The position numbers and the translations under genes were made by a program. From the NCBI GenBank assembly GCA_012270485.1, contig JAAXIF010000105.1, positions 1 through 64,000 of the forward strand: a stretch of DNA of 64,000 nucleotides, given 5' to 3'. This DNA is from Sphingobacteriales bacterium. GTDB lineage: Bacteria; Bacteroidota; Bacteroidia; Chitinophagales; Chitinophagaceae. The stretch's first letter is position 1; each line of letters starts with the position of its first letter. Under the pieces are notes generated by a model. That model ran no database searches. It had not been told where the DNA came from and saw only the letters and a program-made list of their open reading frames with translations. Shown here one piece after another: positions 42,358 through 50,473 of this stretch.

Positions 42358-43790
42358 TGACAGCTAAGAACTTTATAATCAAGAATGGTCTTACAGTCGG
42401 GACAACAGAGGTTATAGACAGTTCAGGTAGACTTACGGGTTCTGCCATAACTGATTCGATTGACGATAGAGTCAATACCCTCTTGACTGCGGGAACAGGT
42501 ATAACATTAACATATGACGATAGTGCAAACACACTAACAATTGACGGACAGACTGGTGACGTGACTGGAATCACTGCTGGTGCTGGTTTATCAGGTGGTG
42601 GAACTTCAGGTGACGTTTCACTTGCAGTTTCAGTTGACGATAGTTCAATAGAAATCGATTCTGATTCACTTCAAGTCAAAGCATCAGGTGTCACAAACGC
42701 TATGTTAGCAGGTTCTATTGCAAATGATAAACTTGCAAATAGTTCAATAACAGTAAACTCAAATGCAGTATCATTAGGTGGTTCAGTCACTTTAGATACT
42801 GGAGATTTTGCTGAATCAGGAAATTTATTTTATACTGATGCAAGAGTTTTATCATACTTAAGTGGTGGAACTTATGCTGGTAATATCATACCAAGTGCAG
42901 ATAACACATACGACTTAGGTTCATCTTCCAAGATGTGGAAGGACGTATATATCGGGCCAGGTTCATTATATGTTAATGGTCAGAAAGTGGTTGAAGATAA
43001 CTCAGGAACAATCGTTGTTTCTGCAGACGATAACCAAAACGTTTCTGTTCAAACAGGTGGTTCAGGTGACGTAGAACTTGACCCAACAGGAACAGGTGTT
43101 ATCCAAATTAAAGGAACACTTCAAATCGAAGACGGACAAAACATTACTAACAGTGCTGGAAATGCAATATCTTTCGGAAACAACATAACAGTTGACCAAA
43201 TTGCATCAAGACAAACAGACACTAACTTAGTATTAAGTGGTAATGGTACAGGTAATGTCACATTAAATGACAATGTTGCAATTACAGGTGACTTAACAGT
43301 TTCAGGAACTACAACGACTGTAAACTCAGAAACTATTTCACTTGCAGATAATATAATTGCATTAAACAGTAATTTCACTTCAGGTTCACCAACAGAAGAT
43401 TCAGGTATTAGTATCACTAGAGGTGGTTCTACTGCTAAAACACTTCTTTGGGACGAAACAAATGACAAATGGACTGTAGGTTCAGAAACTTTTGTTGCTG
43501 GAACTTTCGAAGGTGCATTAACTGGAAATGTCACTGGTAATGTCGTTGGAGATGTCACTGGAGATGTCACTGGTGATTTAACAGGAACAGCTTCAAGTGC
43601 AACTCTTGCTACAAATGCTCAAGGATTGACTGGAACTCCAAATATTTCTGTTGGAACTATTGCTTCAGGTGCTATTACTATCACCAATGCAACAAACAGT
43701 GGTGGAACTGCTAGAAACGTTTACCAATCAACCTCTGCGCCAGGTAGTTCAGATGGTGCGGTTGGTGATTTGTGGATTCTTTACTCCTAA
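42357..43790 (+). CDS. Tail fibre protein, 477 aa
   Basis: Starts with FIIKNGLTVGTTEVIDSSGRL, a duplicate of the neighbour. It then has beta shaft repeats, DTGDFAESGNLFYTDARV, a DNTYDLGSSSKMWKDVYIG element common in chaperoned fibres, the LTVSGTTTTVNSETISLADN module, and a GNVTGNVVGDVTGDVTGDLTG ladder (43521-43585). The C terminus SAPGSSDGAVGDLWILYS matches that of the 34620 gene in form. It is probably a distal fibre. It is followed by a promoter and the repeat proteins. Confidence 0.75.
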   Translation: MTAKNFIIKNGLTVGTTEVIDSSGRLTGSAITDSIDDRVNTLLTAGTGITLTYDDSANTLTIDGQTGDVTGITAGAGLSGGGTSGDVSLAVSVDDSSIEIDSDSLQVKASGVTNAMLAGSIANDKLANSSITVNSNAVSLGGSVTLDTGDFAESGNLFYTDARVLSYLSGGTYAGNIIPSADNTYDLGSSSKMWKDVYIGPGSLYVNGQKVVEDNSGTIVVSADDNQNVSVQTGGSGDVELDPTGTGVIQIKGTLQIEDGQNITNSAGNAISFGNNITVDQIASRQTDTNLVLSGNGTGNVTLNDNVAITGDLTVSGTTTTVNSETISLADNIIALNSNFTSGSPTEDSGISITRGGSTAKTLLWDETNDKWTVGSETFVAGTFEGALTGNVTGNVVGDVTGDVTGDLTGTASSATLATNAQGLTGTPNISVGTIASGAITITNATNSGGTARNVYQSTSAPGSSDGAVGDLWILYS

Positions 43791-43809
43791 TCTAGGGGTT
43801 TAGAATCTT

Positions 43810-43817
43810 TATAAATA
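43810..43817 (+). promoter_or_regulatory. Late promoter box before the repeat proteins
   Basis: A perfect TATAAATA, 27 bases before the ATG at 43845. Confidence 0.6.
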
Positions 43818-43844
43818 TGAGAACTTTTAACGGGAAATAACTAA

Positions 43845-44417
43845 ATGGCAATCGGAATTACACAACAACCTTACATTGCAAATGCTCAGCAGCCTTATAC
43901 ATTCCAAAGTCCATTTACGTATAGTGCAAGGTATCCTGCTAACGCACAACAACCAGTGACATATCAGTCACCTTTTACGTATAGTGCAAGGTATCCAGCA
44001 AATGCTCAACAACCAGTGACATATAGGTCACCATTTACCTATAGAGTTCCATATATTGCAAACGCAAGACAACCAGTAATATACAGAAACCCATTTACCT
44101 ATAGGGTTCCATACATTGCAAATGCAAGACAACCTTCTGAGTATCAACATAGGTCACCATTTACATATAGAAACCCAAGTAATGCTAGACAACCTTCTGA
44201 ATATCAACATAGAAGTCCGTTTACTTACCAAAATCCAGTGAATGCACAAGAACCTAATATAAGAAATGCTCAGACACCATTTACATATAGTAATAGACAA
44301 CCATTTACATATAGTAATAGACAACCTGCTACATATGCAACTCAGGGAAGAACTCCTGAAGCAAGGTGGGACGGAGTAGTATCACAACAGTGGCCTGGGT
44401 CACCAATAACAGGATAA
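43845..44417 (+). CDS. Tyr/Pro/Gln tandem-repeat protein, 190 aa
   Basis: Nearly the whole protein is a tandem array of units like PFTYSARYPANAQQPVTYQS and PFTYRVPYIANARQPVIYRN, about 20 residues each, rich in Tyr, Pro, Asn, Arg and Gln. It has no Cys, no hydrophobic core and no enzyme motif. The repeats continue in the next gene. It is expected to be elongated and could be adhesive, since Tyr/Pro-rich arrays occur in sticky or fibrous proteins. That is inference from composition. The C terminus is short and unstructured. Confidence 0.6.
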   Translation: MAIGITQQPYIANAQQPYTFQSPFTYSARYPANAQQPVTYQSPFTYSARYPANAQQPVTYRSPFTYRVPYIANARQPVIYRNPFTYRVPYIANARQPSEYQHRSPFTYRNPSNARQPSEYQHRSPFTYQNPVNAQEPNIRNAQTPFTYSNRQPFTYSNRQPATYATQGRTPEARWDGVVSQQWPGSPITG

Positions 44418-45090
44418 TATAAGACATGGCATCAGGAAATCAATCAGTCAAGACACCTACAGGTTGGAATGCGACCCAAGGTGCATGGGTTAAAACTGGT
44501 TCTTCAACATGGAGTGCGGTTGACCAAATCTATATCAAAACACCTTCAGGGTGGAATAATGCTTCGGGTCAAGAACTTACACAAGTTCCATATCCTTACA
44601 TTGCAAACAGTCAAACACCATATATTGCAAATGGTCAACAACCTTATATTGCAGATGCAAGACAACCTTCTGAGTATCAACATAGGTCACCATTTACATA
44701 TAGAAACCCAGTAAATGCTCAAGAACCTAACATTAGGAATGCACAAACACCATTTACATATCAGAATCCAGTAAATGCACAACAACCTAACATTAGGAAT
44801 GCACAAACACCATTTACATATGATGCAAGATATCCTGCGAATGCTCAGTCACCAAGTAATAAACAAAGTCCATTCACTTATGATGCAAGGTATCCTGCGA
44901 ATATTCAACAACCAGTAGCATTTAGGTCACCTTTCACATATCGTGTTCCTTATATTGCTAATGCAAGACAACCAGTAGCATTTAGGTCACCATTTACATA
45001 TCGTGTGCCTTATATTGCAAACGCAAGACAACCAGTTTCAGCAAGAAACCCGTTCACATATTCTAACAGAACACCAGTTTCTTACTTCTA
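43860..45090 (+). repeat. Tandem DNA repeats encoding PFTY/NARQP units
   Basis: About 20-codon units with the core CCATTTACNTAT followed by CAACC- and AATGC-rich stretches recur many times through the genes at 43845 and 44426 (to about 45080). Several copies are almost identical, as in the pairs at 44030-44120 and 44930-45030. Such arrays are prone to expand and contract by recombination. Confidence 0.7.
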
Positions 45091-45640
45091 TCCTGACCCA
45101 GGCGGCCCTGGCGGTGGTGGTGGTGGAGGTTGTTTCGTCGCTGGGACACCTATTCTTATGCATGACGGAACAACAAAACCAATTGAGTCAGTCGTATTGG
45201 GTGACAAAATTAAGAGATGGACAGAACAAGGTCAAGAAATTGTTGAAGTCGAAAAACTTATGTCACCAAGACCTACTAAAGTGGTTAACCTCGTTATTGC
45301 AAATGAGAACGGAGATACAATTGCAGAACTAGGAACAACAAAAGACCACCCATTCAAACTAGTAGACGGAACATGGGGTGTTGTAGATACTGAATATTGG
45401 AAAGTAAATCATTCCAACATAGAAAATACTGAAATACTTTATGGTGAACAATTGAATGAAGTTAATCTAAAAATTGGTGATAAAATTCAATCAGTTTGGG
45501 GTTCTGCAGTTCTAAAAGATATCGTTGATACTGGTGAAGAAAAAGAAGTATATCATATCAAAAAAGTAGGAACATATTACGTAGACGGAGTTGTTGCTCA
45601 TAACTTCAACGAAGAAGGAATATACGACAACATTAAATAA
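44426..45640 (+). CDS. Repeat adhesin with C-terminal Hint (intein-like) domain, 404 aa
   Basis: Residues 1-45 form a small domain with two KTPTGW/KTPSGW units. Residues about 50-225 are the PFTY/NARQP repeats. A seven-glycine linker then leads to Cys236 of CFVAGTPILMHDGTTKPIE, the classic start of a Hint/intein domain. A GTTKDHPFKL block B (Thr-x2-His) follows, and the end is GVVAHNF with His392-Asn393, 11 residues before the C terminus. The residue after Asn is Phe, not Cys/Ser/Thr, so true protein splicing is unlikely. Self-cleavage or linkage, as in bacterial intein-like domains, is the likely outcome. This would process or crosslink a tail adhesin. Confidence 0.8.
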   Translation: MASGNQSVKTPTGWNATQGAWVKTGSSTWSAVDQIYIKTPSGWNNASGQELTQVPYPYIANSQTPYIANGQQPYIADARQPSEYQHRSPFTYRNPVNAQEPNIRNAQTPFTYQNPVNAQQPNIRNAQTPFTYDARYPANAQSPSNKQSPFTYDARYPANIQQPVAFRSPFTYRVPYIANARQPVAFRSPFTYRVPYIANARQPVSARNPFTYSNRTPVSYFYPDPGGPGGGGGGGCFVAGTPILMHDGTTKPIESVVLGDKIKRWTEQGQEIVEVEKLMSPRPTKVVNLVIANENGDTIAELGTTKDHPFKLVDGTWGVVDTEYWKVNHSNIENTEILYGEQLNEVNLKIGDKIQSVWGSAVLKDIVDTGEEKEVYHIKKVGTYYVDGVVAHNFNEEGIYDNIK

Positions 45641-45655
45641 TCTTATTTAATCAGT

Positions 45656-45663
45656 CCTAAATA
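45656..45663 (+). promoter_or_regulatory. Variant late promoter box before the glycosyltransferase
   Basis: CCTAAATA ends six bases before the ATG at 45670. It has two mismatches to the consensus and would give a transcript starting at or next to the start codon. Confidence 0.4.
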
Positions 45664-45669
45664 TACATT

Positions 45670-47220
45670 ATGAAATACTTGAAAACCTTAGAAGAAGTCC
45701 GCTCAGAAATTCAACCTATAGACTATAAGAGTTTAGACCATACTAATTTGTATAGTCTAGGTTCTTATCATTTAGGAACTTTACCTGATATAGGTGACGT
45801 TGACAAAGAGTCAGACGGATATATAAATTTTAAATGGGTGTTTGAAAATATTGCACCACCTACTAAGGTAATTAAGTGGGGTGATATCTTAGAACTTCGT
45901 AAACAACAGAAATTCATTCCTTTCTTTGGTGCATCAAACGAATCGATTCAATATCAAAAATTCTTACCACACTTGTGGACTTGTAAAGAACGACCAAACA
46001 AAAATCCAGGCCAGATGGATTGTGCAAGTATAATTGACGGAGAACCCGAGTATCAACAAATCAAAGATTATGTAGAGTTTGAACCTGATACAAAAATCAC
46101 ACCTCAGACTGAAACAACTTTAAATGCAATGTATTACCATAGTGCAAAGGCACATTGGTTAATTCAAAGTATACAAGAAGAAGGTTTAAGACACCCAATC
46201 CAAGGAACAACTCATAAAATTGGTGACCGATTTGGTTTTAGAATTCACCCAGGCTCTATAAGGTCTAAGGTATACGAAGAATTAGAAGACCCTAATTTTG
46301 AAATTTTTGCAACAGACCCTTTTGATGTATTAGATTCAGAACCTTTAACGTGTGACGAAGCACTAGAATATTGGTCTGAAAAGTTAAAAAATAAAAATGC
46401 AAAACACTACAACACGTCTATAACTTTTTGTAATGGTGTTATAGAATATCAACATGATTTAATGGATTTAAGTTTCAGAAAAGAAGTGTATGCATTTAAC
46501 AAAAGAGTTCACTTACAATCAAAAGGAAAACCTTTAAACATTTACATAGGTTATGATTCAAATCATGGTGACTTACATGAAGTAAATAAGAAATCAATTC
46601 TAAAAAACCTAAAAGTTTCAAATGGTTATCTTATGAAAGAGTGTAGTTGGGAACCTGAAATCAAATACCTTGACATTTCTAAACTTCCTGATTATAATAG
46701 AGAGTATGCAAATCAATCTACTGAGTTCACTTACAGTAGATTCTTAATTCCATATTTAGAAAACTATGAAGGATTTAGTATCTTTATTGATAATGATTTC
46801 ATATGGAGAAAAAATATTTTACCATTATTCTATTATCTGAATATGGACGATGCAATTGCATGTATCAAGTATCCACAAATCAAACATGACGAAACTAAAT
46901 TTGACGGACAAGTGAATATAGATTATCCATGTAAACTTTGGTCAAGTCTTATGGTGTTCAACAATGGACATGAAGACTGTAAGAAGTTAACACCTGAAGT
47001 AGTGAACACTTGGACTGGAAAACAATTACACCAGTTTGAATGGACTGATAAGATAAGTCCAATACCTGAAAAGTATATCTTTACTGAGGGGTATGATGAC
47101 CCTGATGAGAAATGGGATTACACTGGAATACACTACACTAGGGGAGGCCCTTGGATAAAAGACATGGATTATTCCAACATAAATAATTTAGACGATTGGT
47201 TGAAAGCAAAAACCTACTAG
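45670..47220 (+). CDS. Glycosyltransferase fused to a ParB-like HPGxIR domain, 516 aa
   Basis: Residues about 1-270 contain the YHSAKAHWLIQSIQEEG...HPGSIRSK element also found in the 303-aa protein at 12384-13295. From about 288 on a GT-A glycosyltransferase of the GT8-like kind begins: LNIYIGYDSNHGDLHEVNK, STEFTYSRFLIPYLENYEGF, and IFIDNDFIW (about 372), where the Asp residues should bind the metal and sugar nucleotide. HYTRGGPWIKD is near the end. This type is frequent in marine phages and may sugar-coat phage proteins or host glycans. It is the first of the accessory enzyme genes. Confidence 0.75.
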   Translation: MKYLKTLEEVRSEIQPIDYKSLDHTNLYSLGSYHLGTLPDIGDVDKESDGYINFKWVFENIAPPTKVIKWGDILELRKQQKFIPFFGASNESIQYQKFLPHLWTCKERPNKNPGQMDCASIIDGEPEYQQIKDYVEFEPDTKITPQTETTLNAMYYHSAKAHWLIQSIQEEGLRHPIQGTTHKIGDRFGFRIHPGSIRSKVYEELEDPNFEIFATDPFDVLDSEPLTCDEALEYWSEKLKNKNAKHYNTSITFCNGVIEYQHDLMDLSFRKEVYAFNKRVHLQSKGKPLNIYIGYDSNHGDLHEVNKKSILKNLKVSNGYLMKECSWEPEIKYLDISKLPDYNREYANQSTEFTYSRFLIPYLENYEGFSIFIDNDFIWRKNILPLFYYLNMDDAIACIKYPQIKHDETKFDGQVNIDYPCKLWSSLMVFNNGHEDCKKLTPEVVNTWTGKQLHQFEWTDKISPIPEKYIFTEGYDDPDEKWDYTGIHYTRGGPWIKDMDYSNINNLDDWLKAKTY

Positions 47221-47253
47221 TAATTTTTACAATATTGAGGTATAATATAGAAT

Positions 47254-47817
47254 ATGAACGCATTAATTTATACAGAAGACAGTAAACTCATAGTCCGAAA
47301 GGAAAATGGTTTACAATACGATTTTGAAAACGTGGATAGACCTGAATTAGGTTTTGACTTTGACGTGTTAGTTTATGATGATGTTGAAGTTAAAATTTTA
47401 AAATGGGAAGACGGGAAAAAATTTGACGAACAAGAACATACTGCATTGACAGAAGAAGACAAACTTAGTGTCGAAACATATATTAAAAATTCTGAACCAC
47501 CTTTGGGATATAATTTAAATCAACAATACATTAGACAATTAGAAAGACTTGTATTAGATTATCAAACACAATGTTCAGAGTTATATGGAATGTATGATTT
47601 ATTATATGCAAGTGTAGCTGGAAGAGAAGGGTCAAATCACCCTAGACGTTCTGATGCAAGAAGAGCATTAGAGTATTTTGATAACATATGGTTTTGTTTT
47701 GAAAATATAGTTTCAGAAATTCAACAAACAAGAGAAGATACTTTAAAGAGTTTCGACCAATATGCATCTGCAATTCCCGACCCTTTAGTGACTCCCGACT
47801 CTAGGTCAAATAGGTAA
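47254..47817 (+). CDS. Uncharacterised acidic protein, 187 aa
   Basis: The first 85 residues look like a beta-rich domain with many Asp and Glu (FDFDVLVYDDVEVKILKWEDG). The rest is helical (QYIRQLERLVLDYQTQCSELYGMYDLLY, then DARRALEYFDNIWFCFENIV). I do not recognise it. It lies between a glycosyltransferase and an oxygenase, so it may work with them or as a fibre assembly partner. A TATAATAT stretch occupies the same five-base register before its ATG as the leaderless late boxes. Confidence 0.5.
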   Translation: MNALIYTEDSKLIVRKENGLQYDFENVDRPELGFDFDVLVYDDVEVKILKWEDGKKFDEQEHTALTEEDKLSVETYIKNSEPPLGYNLNQQYIRQLERLVLDYQTQCSELYGMYDLLYASVAGREGSNHPRRSDARRALEYFDNIWFCFENIVSEIQQTREDTLKSFDQYASAIPDPLVTPDSRSNR

Positions 47818-47820
47818 TGT

Positions 47821-48558
47821 ATGGAACTCATTTATCATAATGAGTCCTTTAAACTAAAAGACGTAGGATTCCCACTCAAAGATATTCATATTGTTGATAA
47901 TTGGTTGCCTGTGCAATTGCACCATTGGGTTGACAGGTCAATATCTTGTCAAAATATTTGGTCAAAAAATAATCAAGTGACTGGAGATAGTCCTACAGGT
48001 TTACCTCACCACCAATTTTGGGGTGCAACTATGATGAAGGGGACTGATTCAAGTTTAATAGACGTAGGAGAATATCCTGATACAGACCCCGAGATTAGTC
48101 TATATCTAGACACTAAAATATGTGCAAAATGGTTAGATAGAAAACTACAAACTGATTTTGGTTTTGAGTGGGTAAGATTTCAATACATGGGATTGAATTC
48201 ACAAACACAAGGTTTACATGGAACAACACATGCAGATTGTATGCAAGATGACGAATGGAATTTATCTTTCTTATATTATACAAATAAGATATGGTCAGAA
48301 CATTGGGGAGGCCCTTTGAGAATATATGACGAAATGCAACAAGGTTTACATGGTCGTGCAAATCATATAAAGAATCACCAAATTGCAGAGATTCCTTTCA
48401 AACCAAATAGATTAGTAGTGTTTGACGGAAGAATACCACATGGTGCCGATGCACCCACTCAAGAAGCACGATATATAGATAGGAAGTCAATCGTAATACG
48501 AGGTGACGAAATTAGATTAGTAGAAGACGATTATTGGTTTAGACAATGCCCACAATAG
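47821..48558 (+). CDS. Fe(II)/2-oxoglutarate-dependent oxygenase, 245 aa
   Basis: The protein has the double-stranded beta-helix iron site: His137 and Asp139 (THADCMQDDEWNLSFLYY) and a distal His207 (FDGRIPHGAD). A basic RYIDRKSIVI follows that should bind 2-oxoglutarate. WGGPLRIYDE and KPNRLVVFDGR are the flanking strands usual in prolyl-hydroxylase-like enzymes. It would hydroxylate a protein, sugar or base. Another oxygenase lies two genes downstream, and they overlap in one operon. Substrate unknown. Confidence 0.75.
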   Translation: MELIYHNESFKLKDVGFPLKDIHIVDNWLPVQLHHWVDRSISCQNIWSKNNQVTGDSPTGLPHHQFWGATMMKGTDSSLIDVGEYPDTDPEISLYLDTKICAKWLDRKLQTDFGFEWVRFQYMGLNSQTQGLHGTTHADCMQDDEWNLSFLYYTNKIWSEHWGGPLRIYDEMQQGLHGRANHIKNHQIAEIPFKPNRLVVFDGRIPHGADAPTQEARYIDRKSIVIRGDEIRLVEDDYWFRQCPQ

Positions 48559-49457
48559 AATTTAGCACATTTAATGAAGATACTCTCAAGGACTCTAAAC
48601 CAGTTCTTGCAAAATCTGTAAAACCTGAATGGTGGAATAATATGAAATTCCATGAGTATAATCGTGGAATAAAACAAGCAACAATACGTTCATGTCCTGC
48701 TATGGACGATTGGTTGAAAAGTGGTTGGTATCTAATGTCAAATAGAGATATCATTGTGAAGAATGGTAGACTTGATGGTGATACAGAAGACCATTGGGTT
48801 GCAACACACGAGTTTGACGGAGGTTGTGAAATGCCTTCACCTACACACCCTTCGGCACAAATGGGATATGCATTTCAATATCTACATGATGATGATGCAC
48901 CAGTTAAGGGTGCATTTAAAATGAGAAATCCATGGAACATAAAAACACCGCCTGGATACTCAACGTTTTACTTAGACCCATTTTTATTTCAAAACAAATA
49001 CTTTGCAACATGGCAAGGTGTAATAGATACAGATAACTTTAATACAAATTATGATAATGCACAAATTATCTTTTATCCACGTGTTAATCATTCTTTCGTT
49101 ATACCAAAAGGGACACCTCTTTGTCAAGTTATACCTTTTAAAAGAGAAGAATGGCAGGCAACCTATATAACATATGAACACCAAACTTGGTTAGATAATA
49201 GAAGTGCAATTACTAATACTTCGGGTAATAAAAGTATGGACGAGTTTGGAAGAAGTGGAGAATATTCTATACAAAATAGACAGAAAAATGATGTATTAGG
49301 TGGTTATAGAATGGGTAAATTACATTCACAAAAGGGTAAAAATTTTAAAGAAGAAAGTCCACCACCCGAATGTCCTATGCATAGTGCAGTTGAAGACGCT
49401 GCAGACGTAATGTCGGGTTATGAAAAACAATTGGAGTTAGATTTAGATAATGATTAG
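48546..49457 (+). CDS. Conserved phage protein (DUF6065-like), 303 aa
   Basis: It carries KPEWWNNMKFHEYNRGIKQATIRSCPAMDDWLKSGW and, further on, FKMRNPWNIKTPPGYSTFYLDPF, GVIDTDNF and VIPKGTPLCQVIPFKREEW. This is the pattern of an unassigned family that I associate with DUF6065, often seen beside oxygenase and glycosyltransferase genes in marine T4-like phages. The fold looks like a cupin or beta-sandwich. It overlaps the oxygenases on both sides (13 and 8 bases), so it is co-translated and may share their pathway. Confidence 0.65.
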   Translation: MPTIEFSTFNEDTLKDSKPVLAKSVKPEWWNNMKFHEYNRGIKQATIRSCPAMDDWLKSGWYLMSNRDIIVKNGRLDGDTEDHWVATHEFDGGCEMPSPTHPSAQMGYAFQYLHDDDAPVKGAFKMRNPWNIKTPPGYSTFYLDPFLFQNKYFATWQGVIDTDNFNTNYDNAQIIFYPRVNHSFVIPKGTPLCQVIPFKREEWQATYITYEHQTWLDNRSAITNTSGNKSMDEFGRSGEYSIQNRQKNDVLGGYRMGKLHSQKGKNFKEESPPPECPMHSAVEDAADVMSGYEKQLELDLDND

Positions 49458-50151
49458 ATTACTATTTCCATATGTCTGTATAGAAGACAACTTATTAGAA
49501 ACTGGTCAACTAGACCAAGAATATATCGATTTACTTAAAAATGAAATCGATTCTATGAGAAAGAAAGACCCAGTTGGTAGAAAGATATCAAATCAATACA
49601 CTGGTTGGCAATCAAATGACGGGTGTGAATCAAGTCCCATATTTACTAAACTAATTAGAATGATTAATCATAAGTTTAATACAGAATTACTTAATTGGAC
49701 TGGACATAAGAGTAATCAAATTCAATTAAATATTTCAAATTCATGGGCAAACATAAACGATAAAGGTGCATGGAACGCTCCACACTTACATAATGGTTGT
49801 TGGTATAGTGGTGTATTTTATGTTAAGTCAGACGGAGATGAAGGAAACTTTGTTGCAGTTGATTCAGACCCAAAAGTAGTTTCAGATTTTCCTCATTCAC
49901 CAAGAGATAGACAAAACTGGAATCTTGCACCTAAGACTGGTCACTTATTTCTTTTTCCAAGTGCATTAATGCATATGGTGGAACCTAATCCTACTGATAA
50001 AGATAGGTATAGTATATCATTTAACATGAACACTTCATATCTAACAAAAGGACTAGAATCAAGACAAGGTCACCCGAGAGATTTTCACCCTGATGAATTG
50101 TGTTTTGAAATAGATAATAACGGAAAACTTACACATAAACTCTCTACATAG
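49450..50151 (+). CDS. Second Fe(II)/2-oxoglutarate-type oxygenase, 233 aa
   Basis: The sequence NSWANINDKGAWNAPHLHNGCWYSGVFYVKSDGDEGNF followed by HLFLFPSALMHMVEPNPTDKDRYSISFNMN is the pattern of the putative 2OG-Fe(II) oxygenase family 5. His112 and His114 with His in the LMHMV strand are candidate iron ligands, and Arg in DRYSIS would bind 2-oxoglutarate. Such genes are frequent in cyanophages and pelagic phages, substrate unknown. It closes the accessory operon before a promoter. Confidence 0.75.
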   Translation: MIRLLFPYVCIEDNLLETGQLDQEYIDLLKNEIDSMRKKDPVGRKISNQYTGWQSNDGCESSPIFTKLIRMINHKFNTELLNWTGHKSNQIQLNISNSWANINDKGAWNAPHLHNGCWYSGVFYVKSDGDEGNFVAVDSDPKVVSDFPHSPRDRQNWNLAPKTGHLFLFPSALMHMVEPNPTDKDRYSISFNMNTSYLTKGLESRQGHPRDFHPDELCFEIDNNGKLTHKLST

Positions 50152-50163
50152 TCATTACGATTT

Positions 50164-50171
50164 CATAAATA
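50164..50171 (+). promoter_or_regulatory. Late promoter exactly five bases before the ATG at 50177
   Basis: CATAAATA, one mismatch, with the same five-base spacing as the gp25, 37195 and gp20 boxes. The predicted transcript starts at the A of ATG. No Shine-Dalgarno is visible. Confidence 0.6.
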
Positions 50172-50176
50172 ATCGT

Positions 50177-50437
50177 ATGGAAATTGTAATAGACGCTCAT
50201 ATCATATGGAATGTTATCCTAACATTCATACTAATGCCTGTAGGTTTATTGGTTAGAAATATCCTATCAGAACAAAAAAGACTTGATATACTAGTTAACA
50301 AAACACGTGAAGAAATTGCACGTGATTACGCAACTAGAGAACAAATCGAAGCAGATTTCCAAAGAATTATGGATTCAATTGAAAGATTATCAGAAAAATT
50401 AGATAGAATCCAATCTAAAACTTATTTCCAAGATTAA
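50177..50437 (+). CDS. Single-pass membrane coiled-coil protein, 86 aa
   Basis: The N terminus has one hydrophobic helix (IIWNVILTFILMPVGLLV). A long charged coiled coil follows (residues about 33-80: RLDILVNKTREEIARDYATREQIEADFQRIMDSIERLSEKLDRI). This layout is common in small phage proteins near lysis or tail genes, including holin-like ones, but it has only one clear helix. It sits alone between two late boxes. Function unknown. Confidence 0.6.
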   Translation: MEIVIDAHIIWNVILTFILMPVGLLVRNILSEQKRLDILVNKTREEIARDYATREQIEADFQRIMDSIERLSEKLDRIQSKTYFQD

Positions 50438-50443
50438 AATTAC

Positions 50444-50451
50444 TATAAATA
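50444..50451 (+). promoter_or_regulatory. Late promoter box before the neck genes
   Basis: A perfect TATAAATA, 22 bases before the gp13 ATG. It would drive gp13, gp14, gp15, gp16 and gp17. Confidence 0.6.
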
Positions 50452-50473
50452 GTAATAAACAGGATTTATTACT

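Noticed and set aside
45131..45640. A splicing intein in the repeat adhesin
   Set aside because: The residue after the terminal Asn is Phe rather than Cys, Ser or Thr, and no extein continues a known protein; a non-splicing Hint domain fits better.
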